The notes beneath the pieces are model-generated. The model was not told the origin of the DNA and did not search any database. It saw only the letters and a list, made by a program, of their open reading frames with translations. Positions 42,760 to 54,440 of a DNA stretch of 64,000 nucleotides are shown here, one piece after another (position 1 is the first letter of the stretch; every line of letters begins with the position of its first letter). The translations under genes and the position numbers were made by a program. The stretch is from Larix kaempferi (taxonomy: Eukaryota; Streptophyta; Pinopsida; Pinales; Pinaceae), in contig BSBM01000592.1 of assembly GCA_027924585.1 (NCBI GenBank), positions 1,922,001-1,986,000 of the forward strand, given 5' to 3'.

Positions 42760-43350
42760 GAAGTACTCTTTAAGATTTCTCACCACACTAAGCTTGAGGA
42801 TAAGCTTGAAGGGGCTGATAACTTCTGAGCATGGAAGTATAGGATTGGGTAAATCCTGGAAGAAAATGAATTGGATACTTACATAAGTTCTAAGGTCCCT
42901 GTCACAGAGGAAGAAGAGGCTAAGGCCTTGCATAAGAATAACTTGGTCAAGGAAAAGAGGATCATTGTTGATTCTATCAAAGACCATCTCATACCACATG
43001 TGTCATCTCTTAATACACCCAAGGAGATGTTTGATTCCCTGACCAAGCTATTTGGAGGGAAGAATAGAAATCGGAAGATGACTCTGCTGAATCAATTGAA
43101 AGGGATAAAGCTTCAGAATGGAGAGACCATTCAATCCTATTTCTCTAAGGTCTCTCAGATCAAGGAACAACTTGAAGCTGTGGATGAAGTGGTGGAGAAT
43201 GGTGAAATTGTTATGACCACTTTGAATGGCCTACCTAGGTCATGGGATTCCTTTCTCCAAGGAATCTGTGCAAGAAGAAAATTGATCTCCTTCAGTAGAT
43301 TGTGGGAGGAATGCTCACAAGAAGAGGCTAGACTTGTATCCCAGAAGAAA
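42760..43350 (+). pseudogene. Element E gag, N-terminal and middle part
   Basis: The frame reads KLEDKLEGADNF, a stop (TGA 42826-42828), AWKYRIG, a second stop (TAA 42850-42852), then an open stretch (42871 onward) through the UBN2-type Gag domain: PKEMFDSLTKLFGGKNRNRK, LNQLKGIKLQNGETI and LNGLPRSWDSFLQGI. The first stop is a likely CGA to TGA change. Near 43345 an extra A in agaaaagatggg shifts the frame; the continuation is at 43353. Confidence 0.88.
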
Positions 43351-43352
43351 AG

Positions 43353-43847
43353 ATGGGGAATGAAGATCAAACTTTCACAGCTCACACCAAAAAAGGAAGG
43401 TCCAAGGGGGAGCATTCTCATTCCAAGAAATCTTCACACCATCATAGAGATAAGAAAGATCTCATATGCTTCACATGTAATGAGAAGGGACACTTTGCTT
43501 CAGATTGTCCTAAGAACAAGAAGAAGAAAGACAACAACTACAACTTCAACAACAAGAAGAAGAACAACAAAAGAAGATATCATGCTCATGCTGGTGAGGA
43601 TGATGAACCTCCCAAGAAGAAGGCTAGAGCAGAAAGTGATGACTCATCAAGTGAAGATGAATATGTTCTAATCTCTGCTCTCACAGGTACTATCTCTCAT
43701 GGATGTAATGATTGGATTATTGATAGTGGGGCTTCCAAACACATGACTGGGTTTAAAGAATATTTTGCAAATCTATCTGAACATGAGTCACCCCATAAAT
43801 TGAAACTTGGGGATGACTATCAATATCCTATCAAAGGAAGTGGTTAA
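43353..43847 (+). pseudogene. Element E gag C-terminus (zinc knuckle) and protease
   Basis: Continues the gag frame after the frameshift. A CCHC knuckle (CFTCNEKGHFASDC, near 43465-43510) is followed by a Lys/Asn-rich linker and the copia protease start with an intact DSGASKHMTG site near 43722. The frame ends at a stop (43845-43847) and resumes in the same frame at 43848, so this is a nonsense mutation inside protease. Confidence 0.88.
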
Positions 43848-44654
43848 GCCTCCTACAACCTAGACTCTGGGAAGTCTTTGAAGATGAAAGTTGTTCTATA
43901 TGTACCTGGGCTCAAGAAGAACCTACTCTCCATACCTGCATTGGATGCAAAAGGTATGAGGGTTGCATTTGCAGATGGCCAAGTCCTAATGTGGCCAAAG
44001 GGTAAAACTATAGATGATGCAGTAGTGATTGGAGAACAAGAGGGAGGATTATACAAATTGAAGGGACAACATGAACATGCCATGGTACATGAATCCATGG
44101 AGCCAAGTGAACTTTGGCATAGAAGACTTGCACATGTTCACTATAGGACACTTCCAATTGCAAGTAAAGTTGTAGAGGGTCTTCTTGAAATCAAGACAAA
44201 GCATGAAGGTGTCTGCAAAGGATGTGCAAAAGGAAAGAACATTAAGAAGGAATTTCCAAGCAGTGAAAGAAAAGCAAAAGGGATCTTGGAAATTATCCAC
44301 TCCGATGTATGCGGTCCGATGTCATCCGGTTCTCTGAGTGGGTATGTATACTATGTCTCCTTCATTGATGATTTCTCTAGGAAGAATTGGGTTTACTTCT
44401 TGACGAACAATGATGAAGTGTTTGATAAGTTCAAGGAATTCAAAGCCTTGATGGAAAATCAAATTGATAAGAAGATCAAGACATTCAGATCTGACAATGG
44501 TGGAGAATTCACCTCAGGTGACTTCAAGAAGCTATGCAATGATTCAGGGATTAAGAGGGAGTTGAATGCTCCCTACAATCCACAACATAATGGAGTTGCA
44601 GAAAGGAAGAATAGAACAATCATGGAAGCAGCACGGGCAATGTTGCATCATTAG
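43848..44654 (+). pseudogene. Element E integrase
   Basis: The GAG-pre-integrase domain (LWHRRLAHVHYRTLP, CKGCAKGK) leads to the core with HSDVCGP (first Asp), FRSDNGGEF (second Asp) and NGVAERKNRT (Glu), all three catalytic residues kept. It is ended by TAG at 44652-44654 after ARAMLHH; the same frame continues after the stop with DLPMHLWEEA. Confidence 0.9.
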
Positions 44655-46772
44655 GATCTACCTATGCATCTATGGGAAGAAGCAGCTAGGATAGCTGTAT
44701 ATGTGCAGAATAGAACACCTCACAAGATATTGGACAACAAGACACCAGAACAGGTCTTCTCTTGTAAGAAATTTGAAGTTAGTCATCTCAGAATATTTGG
44801 TTGTCCAGTATATACGCATGTTCCAAAGGAAAATATGACAAAGCTAGATCCTTCAGGAAAGAAGGGCATCTTTGTCGGGTACAGTGAAAGCTCGAAGGCT
44901 TACAGAATTTACTTTCCAGGGTTCAAGAAGATTGATGTCAGCAGGGATGTAACATTTAATGAAGACTCAGCTTATTTAAAATCAAAGAAGGCACCTGTTG
45001 AAGATCATGAAGAACTAAAGGAAACCAAATTTCAAGACACCACTATGACTAAAGCAATTCCAGATGTAGATCGTGAAATGGAAGATCCGCAAGAACCTGT
45101 AGATCCACCCTGTGAGAAGAACTCTCACAAGAAGAAACCTGCATGGGCTAGAGAGCTCATTCAAGATGCAGAAAGATATGGCATTCCAGAAGAAGAACAC
45201 AGAGAAAGGAAGATGACTAGATCACATACCAGTTATGTTGCCTTACTCTGTGACATTATGAACAAAGAACCTTCCAATTATGAAGAAGCATCGGAAAAGA
45301 AAGAATGGAAGGATGCCATGGTTGAGGAATACCAATCAATCATGAAGAATGATGTTTGGGATGTGGTCCCAATACCTAAAGGGGAGTCTGTTGTGACTTC
45401 CAAGTGGATCTACAAGATCAAGCATGCTGCAGATGGCAGCATAGAGAAATACAAAGCAAGATTTGTAGCTCGTGGCTTCTCCCAGAAAGAGGGGATAGAC
45501 TATGAAGAGACTTTTGCTCCTGTAGCCAGGTAAACTTCCATCAGATCAGTGCATGCCCTGGTTGCAATGATGAAATGGAAGATACACTAGATGGATGTCA
45601 AGACAACTTTCTTGAATGGTGTAGTCGAAGAGGAAGTCTATGTGGAGCAGCCACTTGGTTTTGAGACACATGACAGGGAGTCATATGTTTGCAAGTTGAA
45701 GAAAGCCTTGTATGGCTTGAAGCAAGCTCCTAGGACTTGGTATGGTAGGATAGATAGCTTTCTATCCAGTTTGGGCTTTGCTAAGAGTAAAGCAAATTCC
45801 AACCTTTACTACAAGGTTGAGGAAGGAAATCCTGTGATACTACTTCTATATGTGGATGACCTATTTGTTATAGGTGAGGATGGATTGATTGCCGATACCA
45901 AGAGGAAGCTTGCTGCCGAGTTTGAGATGAAGGACTTGGGGATGATGCACTATTTTCTAGGCATGGAGGTGTAGCAGAGTGCAGATGGGATCTTCCTTGG
46001 ACAAGGGAAGTATGTAGTAGAGATCCTAAAGAGGTTCGGGATGATGGACTGCAAGGCCATGGCCACACCTATGGCATCGAACCTGAAGCTTTTGTGTGAT
46101 GCTTCATCTGATCCGGTTGATGTCACAATGTATCGTTAGATGATTGGGTCCTTGATGTACCTGACAAATACGAGACCAGATATTTGCTTTGTGGTGAACA
46201 CATTGACCCAGTTCCTGACGGATCCGAGAGGTGTTCACCTGGTTGCTGTAAAGCATATTCTGAGGTACCTGAAGGGTACAGTTGACTATGGGCTCAAGTA
46301 TGATGCGAATCAAAAGTTTAACCTGCAGGGTTATGTTGATTCGGACTGGGAAGGCAGTGCTGTAGATAGGAAGAGCACTTTTGGGTGCTGCTTTAGTATG
46401 GGATCAGGTGTGATCTCTTGGTTTAAAAGGAACCAATCCTGCGTAGCACTAAGTACAGCTAAAGCAGAATATGTTGCAGCTTGTTCGGCTAGTTGTGAGG
46501 CAGTATGGCTCCAGAAGCTACTGTCTGATTTATTTGATCTACCATTGGAGGCTACTAGTATCTTAAGTGACAACCAGAGTTGTGTGAAGCTGTCTAAGAA
46601 CCCAGTGTTCCATGACAGGTCGAAACACATTGAGATCAAATATCACTATATAAGGGATATGGTGCAGAGAGGAGCAGTGAAGCTCCTGTATGTTGCGACG
46701 GATGATGTGTTGACGAAACCACTAGCCAGAGTGAAGTTTGAATACTTTAGAGAGAGGCTTGGTGTTCTTTAG
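44655..46772 (+). pseudogene. Element E integrase tail, reverse transcriptase and RNase H
   Basis: Same frame as the integrase. The integrase tail (FGCPVYTHVPKENMTKL) is followed by RT from about 45290 (DVWDVVPIPKGESVVTSKW, KARFVARGFSQKEGIDYEE, YGLKQAPRTWYGRI, YVDD near 45850) and RNase H (VDSDWEGS near 46340, ALSTAKAEYVAACSA near 46450, KYHYIRDMVQRGAVKLLYV). Stops at 45531, 45588, 45972 and 46137. At the last two, C's copy keeps Trp (tgg) and Gln (cag), so E's stops are point mutations. Confidence 0.92.
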
Positions 46773-46874
46773 ATTGACGACACTTCTAGGAAGAAGTGAT
46801 GGACACATTTGCAGGAGCCATTCCAAGCATGGTGAGAGGAGGATCCTTCCCATGGCTGTGGATGTAAGCACTAG

Positions 46875-47800
46875 ATGATGAGCATCAGGACGATGCTCCA
46901 GCTACTTCTCTGTATATGCATCATGTTGGATACTTGTTATGATCAGTTGGATCATGTATATGTATATGCATCATGTTGGATGCTTGTTATGATCAGTTGG
47001 ATCATGTATTTGTATATGTATCAAGTGGATACATTGTATGATCTAGTGGATCATGTATTTGTATATGTATCAGGTAGATACTTGGTATGCATTAGGTGGA
47101 TGCATTGTATGATCAGCATAATCATGGATGATGAGCTTTCGGATGTTGCTTCAAATGATGAGTATCAAGATGATGCTCTGGATGACATGCATCAGGACGA
47201 TGCAGTGATGATGATCAGGATGATCATGTGTATTAGGATGATACTCTGGATGACATGCATTCAGACGATGCAGTGATGATGATCAAGATGATCATGTGTA
47301 TCAGGATGATACTATGGATGACATGCATCAGGACGATGTAGTCATGATGATCAGGATGATCATGTGTATTAGGATGATATGCATTAGGACAATGCTATGA
47401 TGATGATCAGGATGATCATGTACATCAGGATGATGTGTGGTGAGTATCAAAATGATACTCTATGGCCATGGATAGGTTCTGCAGATGAGCATGTAACTAG
47501 ACCTCGGAGATCCGATAGGTTGAGCAGTATACTCGTAATCAGTCTTGCGATACTCTTTTGAGGCATTGCTCTGGGAGGACATGTAACTAGACCTGGGAGA
47601 TCCGATAGGTTGAGCAGTAGACTCATAATCAGTCCTGGGATTCTCTTTTGAGGCTTTGTTCTATGGCATGTAACTAGACCTGGGAGATCCAATAGGTTGA
47701 GCAGTATGCTCATAATCAGTCCTGGGATGCTCTTTCGAGGATTTTCCATGACCACATGTAATACGTACTGGAGATCCAAACAGGTTGTGCTAGTCACGTA
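46875..47800 (+). repeat. Tandem arrays in the 3' region of E
   Basis: Three consecutive families, each the reverse complement of those in C: about 50-60 bp units with gatcagttggatcatgtata (46890-47110), short gatgatcaggatgatcatgt units (47130-47450), and about 75-90 bp units with tgtaactagacctgggagat (47480-47760). They fill the space between RNase H and the 3' LTR. Stop-free frames here are periodic artefacts. Confidence 0.85.
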
Positions 47801-48295
47801 AAAGGCCTCGGATGCTCTTTAGATTTCTTATTAGTCAAGACACTCTTTTAAGTTTTTGTCATGGGGGGTCACATGTAATACGTCCTAGAGATCCGGACAG
47901 GTTGTGCTAGTCATGTAAAAGGCCTCGTATGCTCTTTAGAGTTCTTGCTAGTCAAGACACTCTTTTAAGGTTTTGTGACAGTCACATGTAAGTGGACATG
48001 GGAGATCTTATCGGTCGTGCTTCGGAACATAAAGGATCCTGGGACACTCTTTCGAGGCATTGTGACGCACGTAATAAGTCCTGAGGATTCCACAGTATGG
48101 CCAGTGATGATGAAGACCTGCAGGCAGTGGGCCTACATCCAGCATGAGAAACGGTTGGCTCTATAGAACTTCCTATGACTAGTAGATTTGAGATTGATTG
48201 AGACAGTAGCAGCAGTGACGATGACGATGATTCGATGATGATGATCTAGAGAAGAAGACTTGTGCTAGCAGATCTGTGTCGAGTTTTACCTTCCT

Positions 48296-48308
48296 AGTTA
48301 AGAGGGAG
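48296..48308 (+). other. Element E polypurine tract
   Basis: agttaagagggag immediately precedes the 3' LTR, identical to that of C. Confidence 0.85.
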
Positions 48309-48880
48309 TGTTGATGTAATTGTAACTTTGGAATGTATTTCACCTATGTATATTGTACTCCTATAGAGATGTTGTTATTCCTCTATACGGAAGTGTCTTC
48401 ATCTGTATTGACAAGTGTCGCAAGTCTCATAACTTGCAAGTGATGGGTTATTAAACCACCAAGTGTGGGTTTGGTCCTTATTAGTATTACCATGGGTTAT
48501 TAGACTGAGTTAGACAAGTCGGCCCTGCTAGTTTATTAGGCAGTTCAAGTCATGTATAAATAGAGTGCAGGAGGCACTCTATTTGATCATCTCATTATTC
48601 ACTTCTACACTCACTAGAAAGTGGCACACTAGTGGAGGAGGAGGTTCAGCTGCTAAAAGGACTATCTCTGTGTACTTGGTTTGTATCATTGCTCTTTCTA
48701 TCTCTGAGGAAGTTGTGGGGTTTTTCACCTTTATGGTTTTCCCCAGTGAAACTTTGTGTCTCTATTGTCTCATGTGATTGCTTGGTGTGATTGATATGCA
48801 TTGTTGTGCTTGATATGCTGTACATGTTATTCTCTCAGTAAAGATCCTAGAGTATGTTGAATTAATGCTCAAAATTAACA
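48309..48880 (+). repeat. Element E 3' LTR
   Basis: 572 bp, followed by ataaa (48881-48885), the duplicate of 41628-41632. Confidence 0.93.
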
Positions 48881-48885
48881 ATAAA

Positions 48886-49622
48886 GAGTAAATCGAGTTC
48901 TTGAAGACATGCTTTGTATGTATGTGATGGAAAAACCATCCAAGCGGGAAGAGCATCTACACTTGGTAAGGTTTTGATATAACAATGGACAATGAGCTTC
49001 GTTGGGCATGAGATCGTTTGAATTTTTATATGGAAAAAAATGTAGGACACCAGTGACTTGGCATGATCCAGTGAACATAATTGTAATTGGGCTAGAATTG
49101 CTTAAGGAAATGGAACAAGAGGTTGCAAAAATTAGGCAGAATCTAAAAGCATCCCAAGATAGGCAGAAAAGCTATGTGGATAAGAATAGAATGCATAGAC
49201 AATTCTGTGTTGGGGATCATGTTTACCTTAGAGTGAGACCAAGGAAGAGTTACTTAAATATTGGAAGTTGTGCTAAGATATCTCCAAGATATTGTGGGCC
49301 ATTTGAAGTGCTTGAAAGAATAGGACTAGTTTCATATAGAATTGCATTGCCTACTAACACTAGAGCTCATAATGTTTTTCATGTTTCTTTGCTTAAGAAA
49401 TATGTACATGATCCTAACCATGTGATTGATTGGTTTGTGATCCAGGTGGATCCTGGGGGAGAGCTCCAAATAGAGCAAATATGCATCCTATATAGGAAGG
49501 TAACATTTCTCTGGAACCGAGCCATCAGACAGGTAAAGGTGCAATGGAAGCACTTCGGTTCTGATGAGGCTACGTGCGAGTTGGAGGATGCCATGAGAGA
49601 GGCATATCCATTTTTGTTTTGA
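48886..49622 (+). pseudogene. Element F integrase C-terminus with chromodomain
   Basis: The integrase resumes after E with degraded core sequence (about 48886-49000), then an open stretch from 49002: FEFLYGKKCRTPVTWHDP, AKIRQNLKASQDRQKSYVD, FCVGDHVYLRVRPRKSYLN, YCGPFEVLERIGLVSYRI and HNVFHVSLLKKYV. The end (from about 49475) is a chromodomain-like tail: RKVTFLWNRAIRQVKVQW and TCELEDAMREAYPFLF. This is the structure of Tekay/Del chromovirus integrases, in which the chromodomain is thought to steer integration to particular chromatin. The gene was broken by E. Confidence 0.88.
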
Positions 49623-49652
49623 TTTTGAGAAAACACCAAGGATGATGTTATT

Positions 49653-49668
49653 CCAAGGGGGAGGGGAT
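49653..49668 (+). other. Element F polypurine tract
   Basis: ccaagggggaggggat directly before the LTR terminus TGTAATGCCC. Confidence 0.8.
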
Positions 49669-50814
49669 TGTAATGCCCCCAGTTTTGACTTGGATTTTAT
49701 TTAATCAAAATTATGTAAATGATGTAAATATGCTAGTATGGATTCCTAGTGTGGAGCTCAAGGCCAAGGTCCAACTAGTGAATGGCTAGGCATGTATTAT
49801 GTGTATATTTCTATTTGGACCACATGATTAGATTGTCATGCTAATTCGAAATATATGTCAATATTATGTTGAAAATTAATAAAATGGTCTAAGATGGTTG
49901 TGTAAAGAGCACTAGAGGAGCTATGATTCCACCAAAGAGGAAGAGGAAGGGGGCCTATGGGGAAACCAAATCCTATGATGCCACGTGTAAACCTTAGAAC
50001 TCATTCAAAATATGCCATGTGCCTTAAATGAGACAATTACCTTCTCTTGACTATTAAATCCAATCATTGAATGCATGTGTGAGGTTGGTGGGAAAAGTCA
50101 CTTCATGTAGTTATTGAAGCATGGGGGTTGTGATAGTTATGTCAGATGCCAGTTGTCCTATTTCTTCTATGGTAAGAATCTATGTCAGTTTTCTTTTCAC
50201 CCTTACCTCATATCCTTTGAGTCAACACTCTTTCATCATTCTCTCTAATTCTCATTCTCTCATGCATGCAGCTACACTACGTAGAATTTTCCATTGTTGT
50301 TCATGACCATTACCAGACTGTGTTTAACTCATAAATTCGAATTTTTAGATAGAGCTACATTTTTGGAAGGGAAAATACATGGTTGTAGGTGAGCATGGAG
50401 GTTTGGAAAGCCATGAACCCTTACCCATTGAGTCTTGCTACTTTTGGGTGCTTGAGAAGCCATGGATTAATGTAGCAGGTGGTTCTCCATTAGCATACAA
50501 CAGGTTGGACTCTTACTGCACACATTGGTAAGCACTGTAAGTGTTGGATTTCCTAGGGGAGTTGTGGATCAGTGAAGGTAAATTCCTTCATTGTGTTGTG
50601 TGGGGCAGTTGGAAGGATTTCCATGGCTGTGATGGCTTAGTGAGACCCATGTAGATCTCTAGTTGAGATTTTGGCTAAGCATAATGAGCAAAATGGGTTG
50701 TGGGATGAGAGATAGAAGCATGTAGGTGTTTCCTTTCACCTTGGTGGCATCATAGCCTAGATTAGGGGTGGCCTCTTAGCAGAAAGAGTATATGCTGGAC
50801 ATAGTGCCTATGGC
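49669..50814 (+). repeat. Element F 3' LTR, left part
   Basis: Starts TGTAATGCCCCCAG and is interrupted by G after ...gtgcctatggc. It continues at 58067 (or 58062). Together the two parts make an LTR of about 1.44 kb, close to A (1372) and J (1409). Confidence 0.85.
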
Positions 50815-51367
50815 TGTTGAATATTGTAACTTCTAAGAATATTATATTTGTATATTATTTATTCCGGAGATGTTCCATACCTCCGATGTGATTATACTAT
50901 GAATCCAGAGATGTTTATTCCTCCGAATTGATTGTGGTAACTAGGGTTATTAGACCCACCATGTGGGGGTCGGCCCAGTCAGTTATAATAGGGTATTTAA
51001 TCTAATGGTTAAATACGAGCCTACATGTACTTGTGTAAAATACATGTCAGTGTAGTGTATAAATAGAGGAGGTATGTTCCTCATTTGACACACTCACTCA
51101 CTTGAGAGAGGCGCACTTGTGGAGGAGAGGTCTGCTATGGTGGAGGAGGAGATCATGTCTTTGGTTTGCATCTTTGTATATTGCTGGTCATCTATATTGA
51201 GGAAGCTTTACTGGGTTTTCTACCCCATGAGGGTTTCCCAGGATAAATCTGTGTCTCTTGTGTTTATGCTATGCTTGTTGTTTCTTCAGTGATCTTGTAT
51301 ATGCTATTATTGTGAAAAATGGAATGTAATGCTGCTATTTTCTGTCTTAGCATATTAAATCTTAACA
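50815..51367 (+). repeat. Element G 5' LTR
   Basis: 553 bp, TGTTGAATATTG...AATCTTAACA. TATAAATA at 51058-51065. The downstream part resembles the LTR of E (aggcgcac.tgtggaggag, tttccca), but the upstream part differs. Confidence 0.93.
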
Positions 51368-51382
51368 TGGTATCAGAGCTAA
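51368..51382 (+). other. Element G primer binding site (tRNA-Met)
   Basis: TGGTATCAGAGCTAA abuts the LTR. Confidence 0.88.
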
Positions 51383-54300
51383 CCTGAAGGAAGACAAGGT
51401 ATGGCACTTACGACACTTGCTTTACTTACGACAATTTGAAGGTTAGGGTTTTACATAGCAAAAACCAGTCATCGTGGAACTTTCGCTATAACTCCATTTT
51501 GGTGAAGGTTCAGGGTCTGAAACGTTTACAGGTAGAAGATAACATCCCTAGGTACCTTGTGTCCAAATGGAATCCTCATATTCGTTGTACTTTGTAAGTT
51601 ATGATCAGTACAAGTTAGGGTTTCTGCCTCTTCCAGATCTCAGTCAAAATCAGGTGACCTTGGAAAAAAGGTCATAACTTGGGATAGGAAGATCCAAATG
51701 AAATTTCGTAAAAAGTGACAGGTATTACACAGACTGCACTATCTCAAGAAACTTTTACATAGGCCGAAGGTGAAACAGTGACACGTGTCACGCCGTACAA
51801 GTGTGCTCTCCTGTTTTATCCCATAAACAGGTCACGTTGCGACACTTGGCATAACTCTCTCTCAGAGAGTCCAATTGAGGTCAGACCTATCAGGATGGAA
51901 ATATAATAGGTCGAGCTATCTCAGAAAACGTTTTCAAAGGCTGAAGTTCAAACAGTGACACGTGGCATGCCGTACAAGTTCGCTCTCCTGTTTTATCCCA
52001 TAAACAGGTCACGTTGCGACACTTGGCATAACTCTCTCTCAGAAAACCCAATTGAGGTCAGACCTATCAGGATGGAAAGATGACAGGACAGGATACTATA
52101 GAAAAAAGGTTTCAGACCCTGTGGAGCAAAAATTTCAGTTATAGCAGAAATAATCAGGTGCATATTTCTGTCAAAACAGAACTATTTTTGGAGCACCTTT
52201 ATTCATGGCTTCCGGAATTTAGGGTTTCGGAGAAAGTTAGAATTTTTGGAATAGGAGTCCACGGCTGAATGCTAATCAGGAAAATATAAATTTAGAGACC
52301 AAGATCAAATTTTTTGGTTGGGTAGAAGACCGGGCTTGATCAAACCCTAGTTCGGGATTTTGATCAGAAAAATGGAAAATTAGGGCTTCAGCAAAAGTTG
52401 GAATTCTTGAAGTTTGTAACCACGGCTGGAAGCTCCTCAGAAAAATAAGAGTTTAGAGCCTTGGATCGAACCTTTTGATTGGACAGAAGGGTGGGCTTCA
52501 TCAAACCCTAGTTCGGGGTCCTGTCCAGAAGATCCAGAAGTTTCAAAGGCAATTTTGAGGTGTCAAATTTTTGGAGATTCCAAAATTGAAGTATGCCAGT
52601 TTGATCAGCTCAGCAAGACATATTCTTTCATCCATTCAGAAGTGTGAAAGTCAAAGATTGAATTTTTAGGGTTTCTCTAGCAAACCCTAATCAAGCTCCA
52701 GATCAAGTTTCAGGGGGAGTTGAGGCTAAGGCCTTACATAAGAAGACTACAAAAAGTCTCAACAGGTATGACTTAAGGAGGTTCAGGTATGCCTTCAAAT
52801 CTGATTCTTAATTAAGTTCATAATGTGTTTGTCTTCATGCTATTTATTAGTACAATCTTGATTAATGTTATTAATTGTCTTATCACCCTAGTAACAATAT
52901 GAATGCATGTGAATGATTAAAGACATTCATTGATTAGGGCTATATGATTGTACTTATGCATTATGGTGTTGTGTGAGGTTGATGTTGTTTGCTAACAAGA
53001 CACAGGTACATTACAAAAGACAAATTAAGTTCCATGAACATGACAACATGAAGACAAAGACTCACGAGGTATGTATGACTTTGTTATATTATGTTTAACC
53101 TACGAGACATGCAGGTTCTAGCTCAGGATCTCTAAATCATTGAAGAGATTGTTTAGGTATGTTGTACATAACTAAGCAGGTATACTAATCCAGGTATGTT
53201 TTTCCTATATCATGTTAGAATCTTACCTTGTGTAAGTATACTTGGTATGATTGGTTAGTAATCAAGGGTTTATGCATATTATGTCTCTTATCTTGGTTGA
53301 TGATTTAACTAACTAGATCAAACAAGAATATGCATGAGTAAAAGAAAACTTCCTTGAAACCCTGAATACTAATGATCATGACTGTACATATTCAAGATTA
53401 TTTAGAATTAGAATGTTTTGATAATATTGAGAATATACTAATGAATGTATGTTTGTGTATGAAATCATGAGGATGACACTAGTGTACACTTGAGCATGCA
53501 CAGTGGTACAGAATGAATAGAAGTTCAGAAGACATACAAAAGATCAAGCGGGAGGCAACCACACAAACATAAAAGATAAGTATTTGAGTTGTTATTAGAA
53601 ATAGTAAATGATATTGCTTGTATGCATATTTATATATTTCTAGAATATATCATGCTAAGTGTAAACATTCATAAAGCATTGAACAGCATACTACTAATAT
53701 GCATATGATTGGTAAGTTGGACAAACATTCCATTGTTGCTTGTCTAGAATGAAACCTCTTTGCTGACATGCTGAGAGCTGTGCACACTCTCGATAGTATG
53801 TTCTGGTAGAGATGGAAGGCATCTAGATAGCCACTGTATGCATACAGGATATGGGAAAGTGTTGTGCCAAAGTATTGGTCAAAATAGTTGCATAACTATG
53901 TAAATGATATCTGTATGCATAATAGGTTATCATATCAAATATGATTTGATGATTATGAAGTATTACTAATCATGTACTTAATTTTGATTTGTAGGAAAGA
54001 TCATGATGAATGATGAACTCTGAACAAGCGATGGATGTTCAACAAAAGATTTACAAATCAAACACACTATATAAAGCTTGTGGTTAAGAGATTCTCTTAG
54101 AAAGAGGAAGAGAATCATGATGAGATGTTTTGCTCCAAGGGACTAGATAAGACCATTCTCGTAATAATGTAATCAGGTTTTGTATGGGTTCCCAGGATCG
54201 GTAGTCAATTGATGAGCTTAATGATCATCATGGGTGATGTGGATCTCAACCTTTGCTACAAGGTTGAATATGGGTTCTATACACATATGACATGGATGCA

Positions 54301-54440
54301 AGAAGGAACTCACCACAGAGTTCGAATGATTTTTGAAGCTCATATTAGTAGACCCATCTGATGAGAGATGGCACAGCTAGATATGCAGAAGATCATTCAA
54401 TGATGAGTGTGAATAATGGACAATTGACAGCTTCATGACA
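51383..54440 (+). other. Element G leader and spacer, non-coding, with a gag scar
   Basis: Includes a duplicated pair of about 180 bp (gtgacacgtg...cctatcaggatgga, near 51777 and 51954). At 52717-52742 the sequence gaggctaaggccttacata matches E's gag at 42915-42933 (EAKALHK), so a fragment of gag survives before the deletion. From about 52746 to 54000 it is the same spacer as in C. No coding domain is seen. Confidence 0.8.

Larger units (their letters stand above)
41633..48880 (+). mobile_element. Element E: full-length but decayed Ty1/copia retrotransposon
   Basis: 7248 bp, 572-bp LTRs, target duplication ataaa (41628-41632 and 48881-48885). Gag, protease, integrase, RT and RNase H are all present in copia order. 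Coding capacity is lost by one frameshift and at least eight stops. The LTRs differ at about 24 sites (about 4%). It is the autonomous-type relative of C (shared LTR, primer site, RT and 3' arrays). It lies inside F's integrase. Confidence 0.93.
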
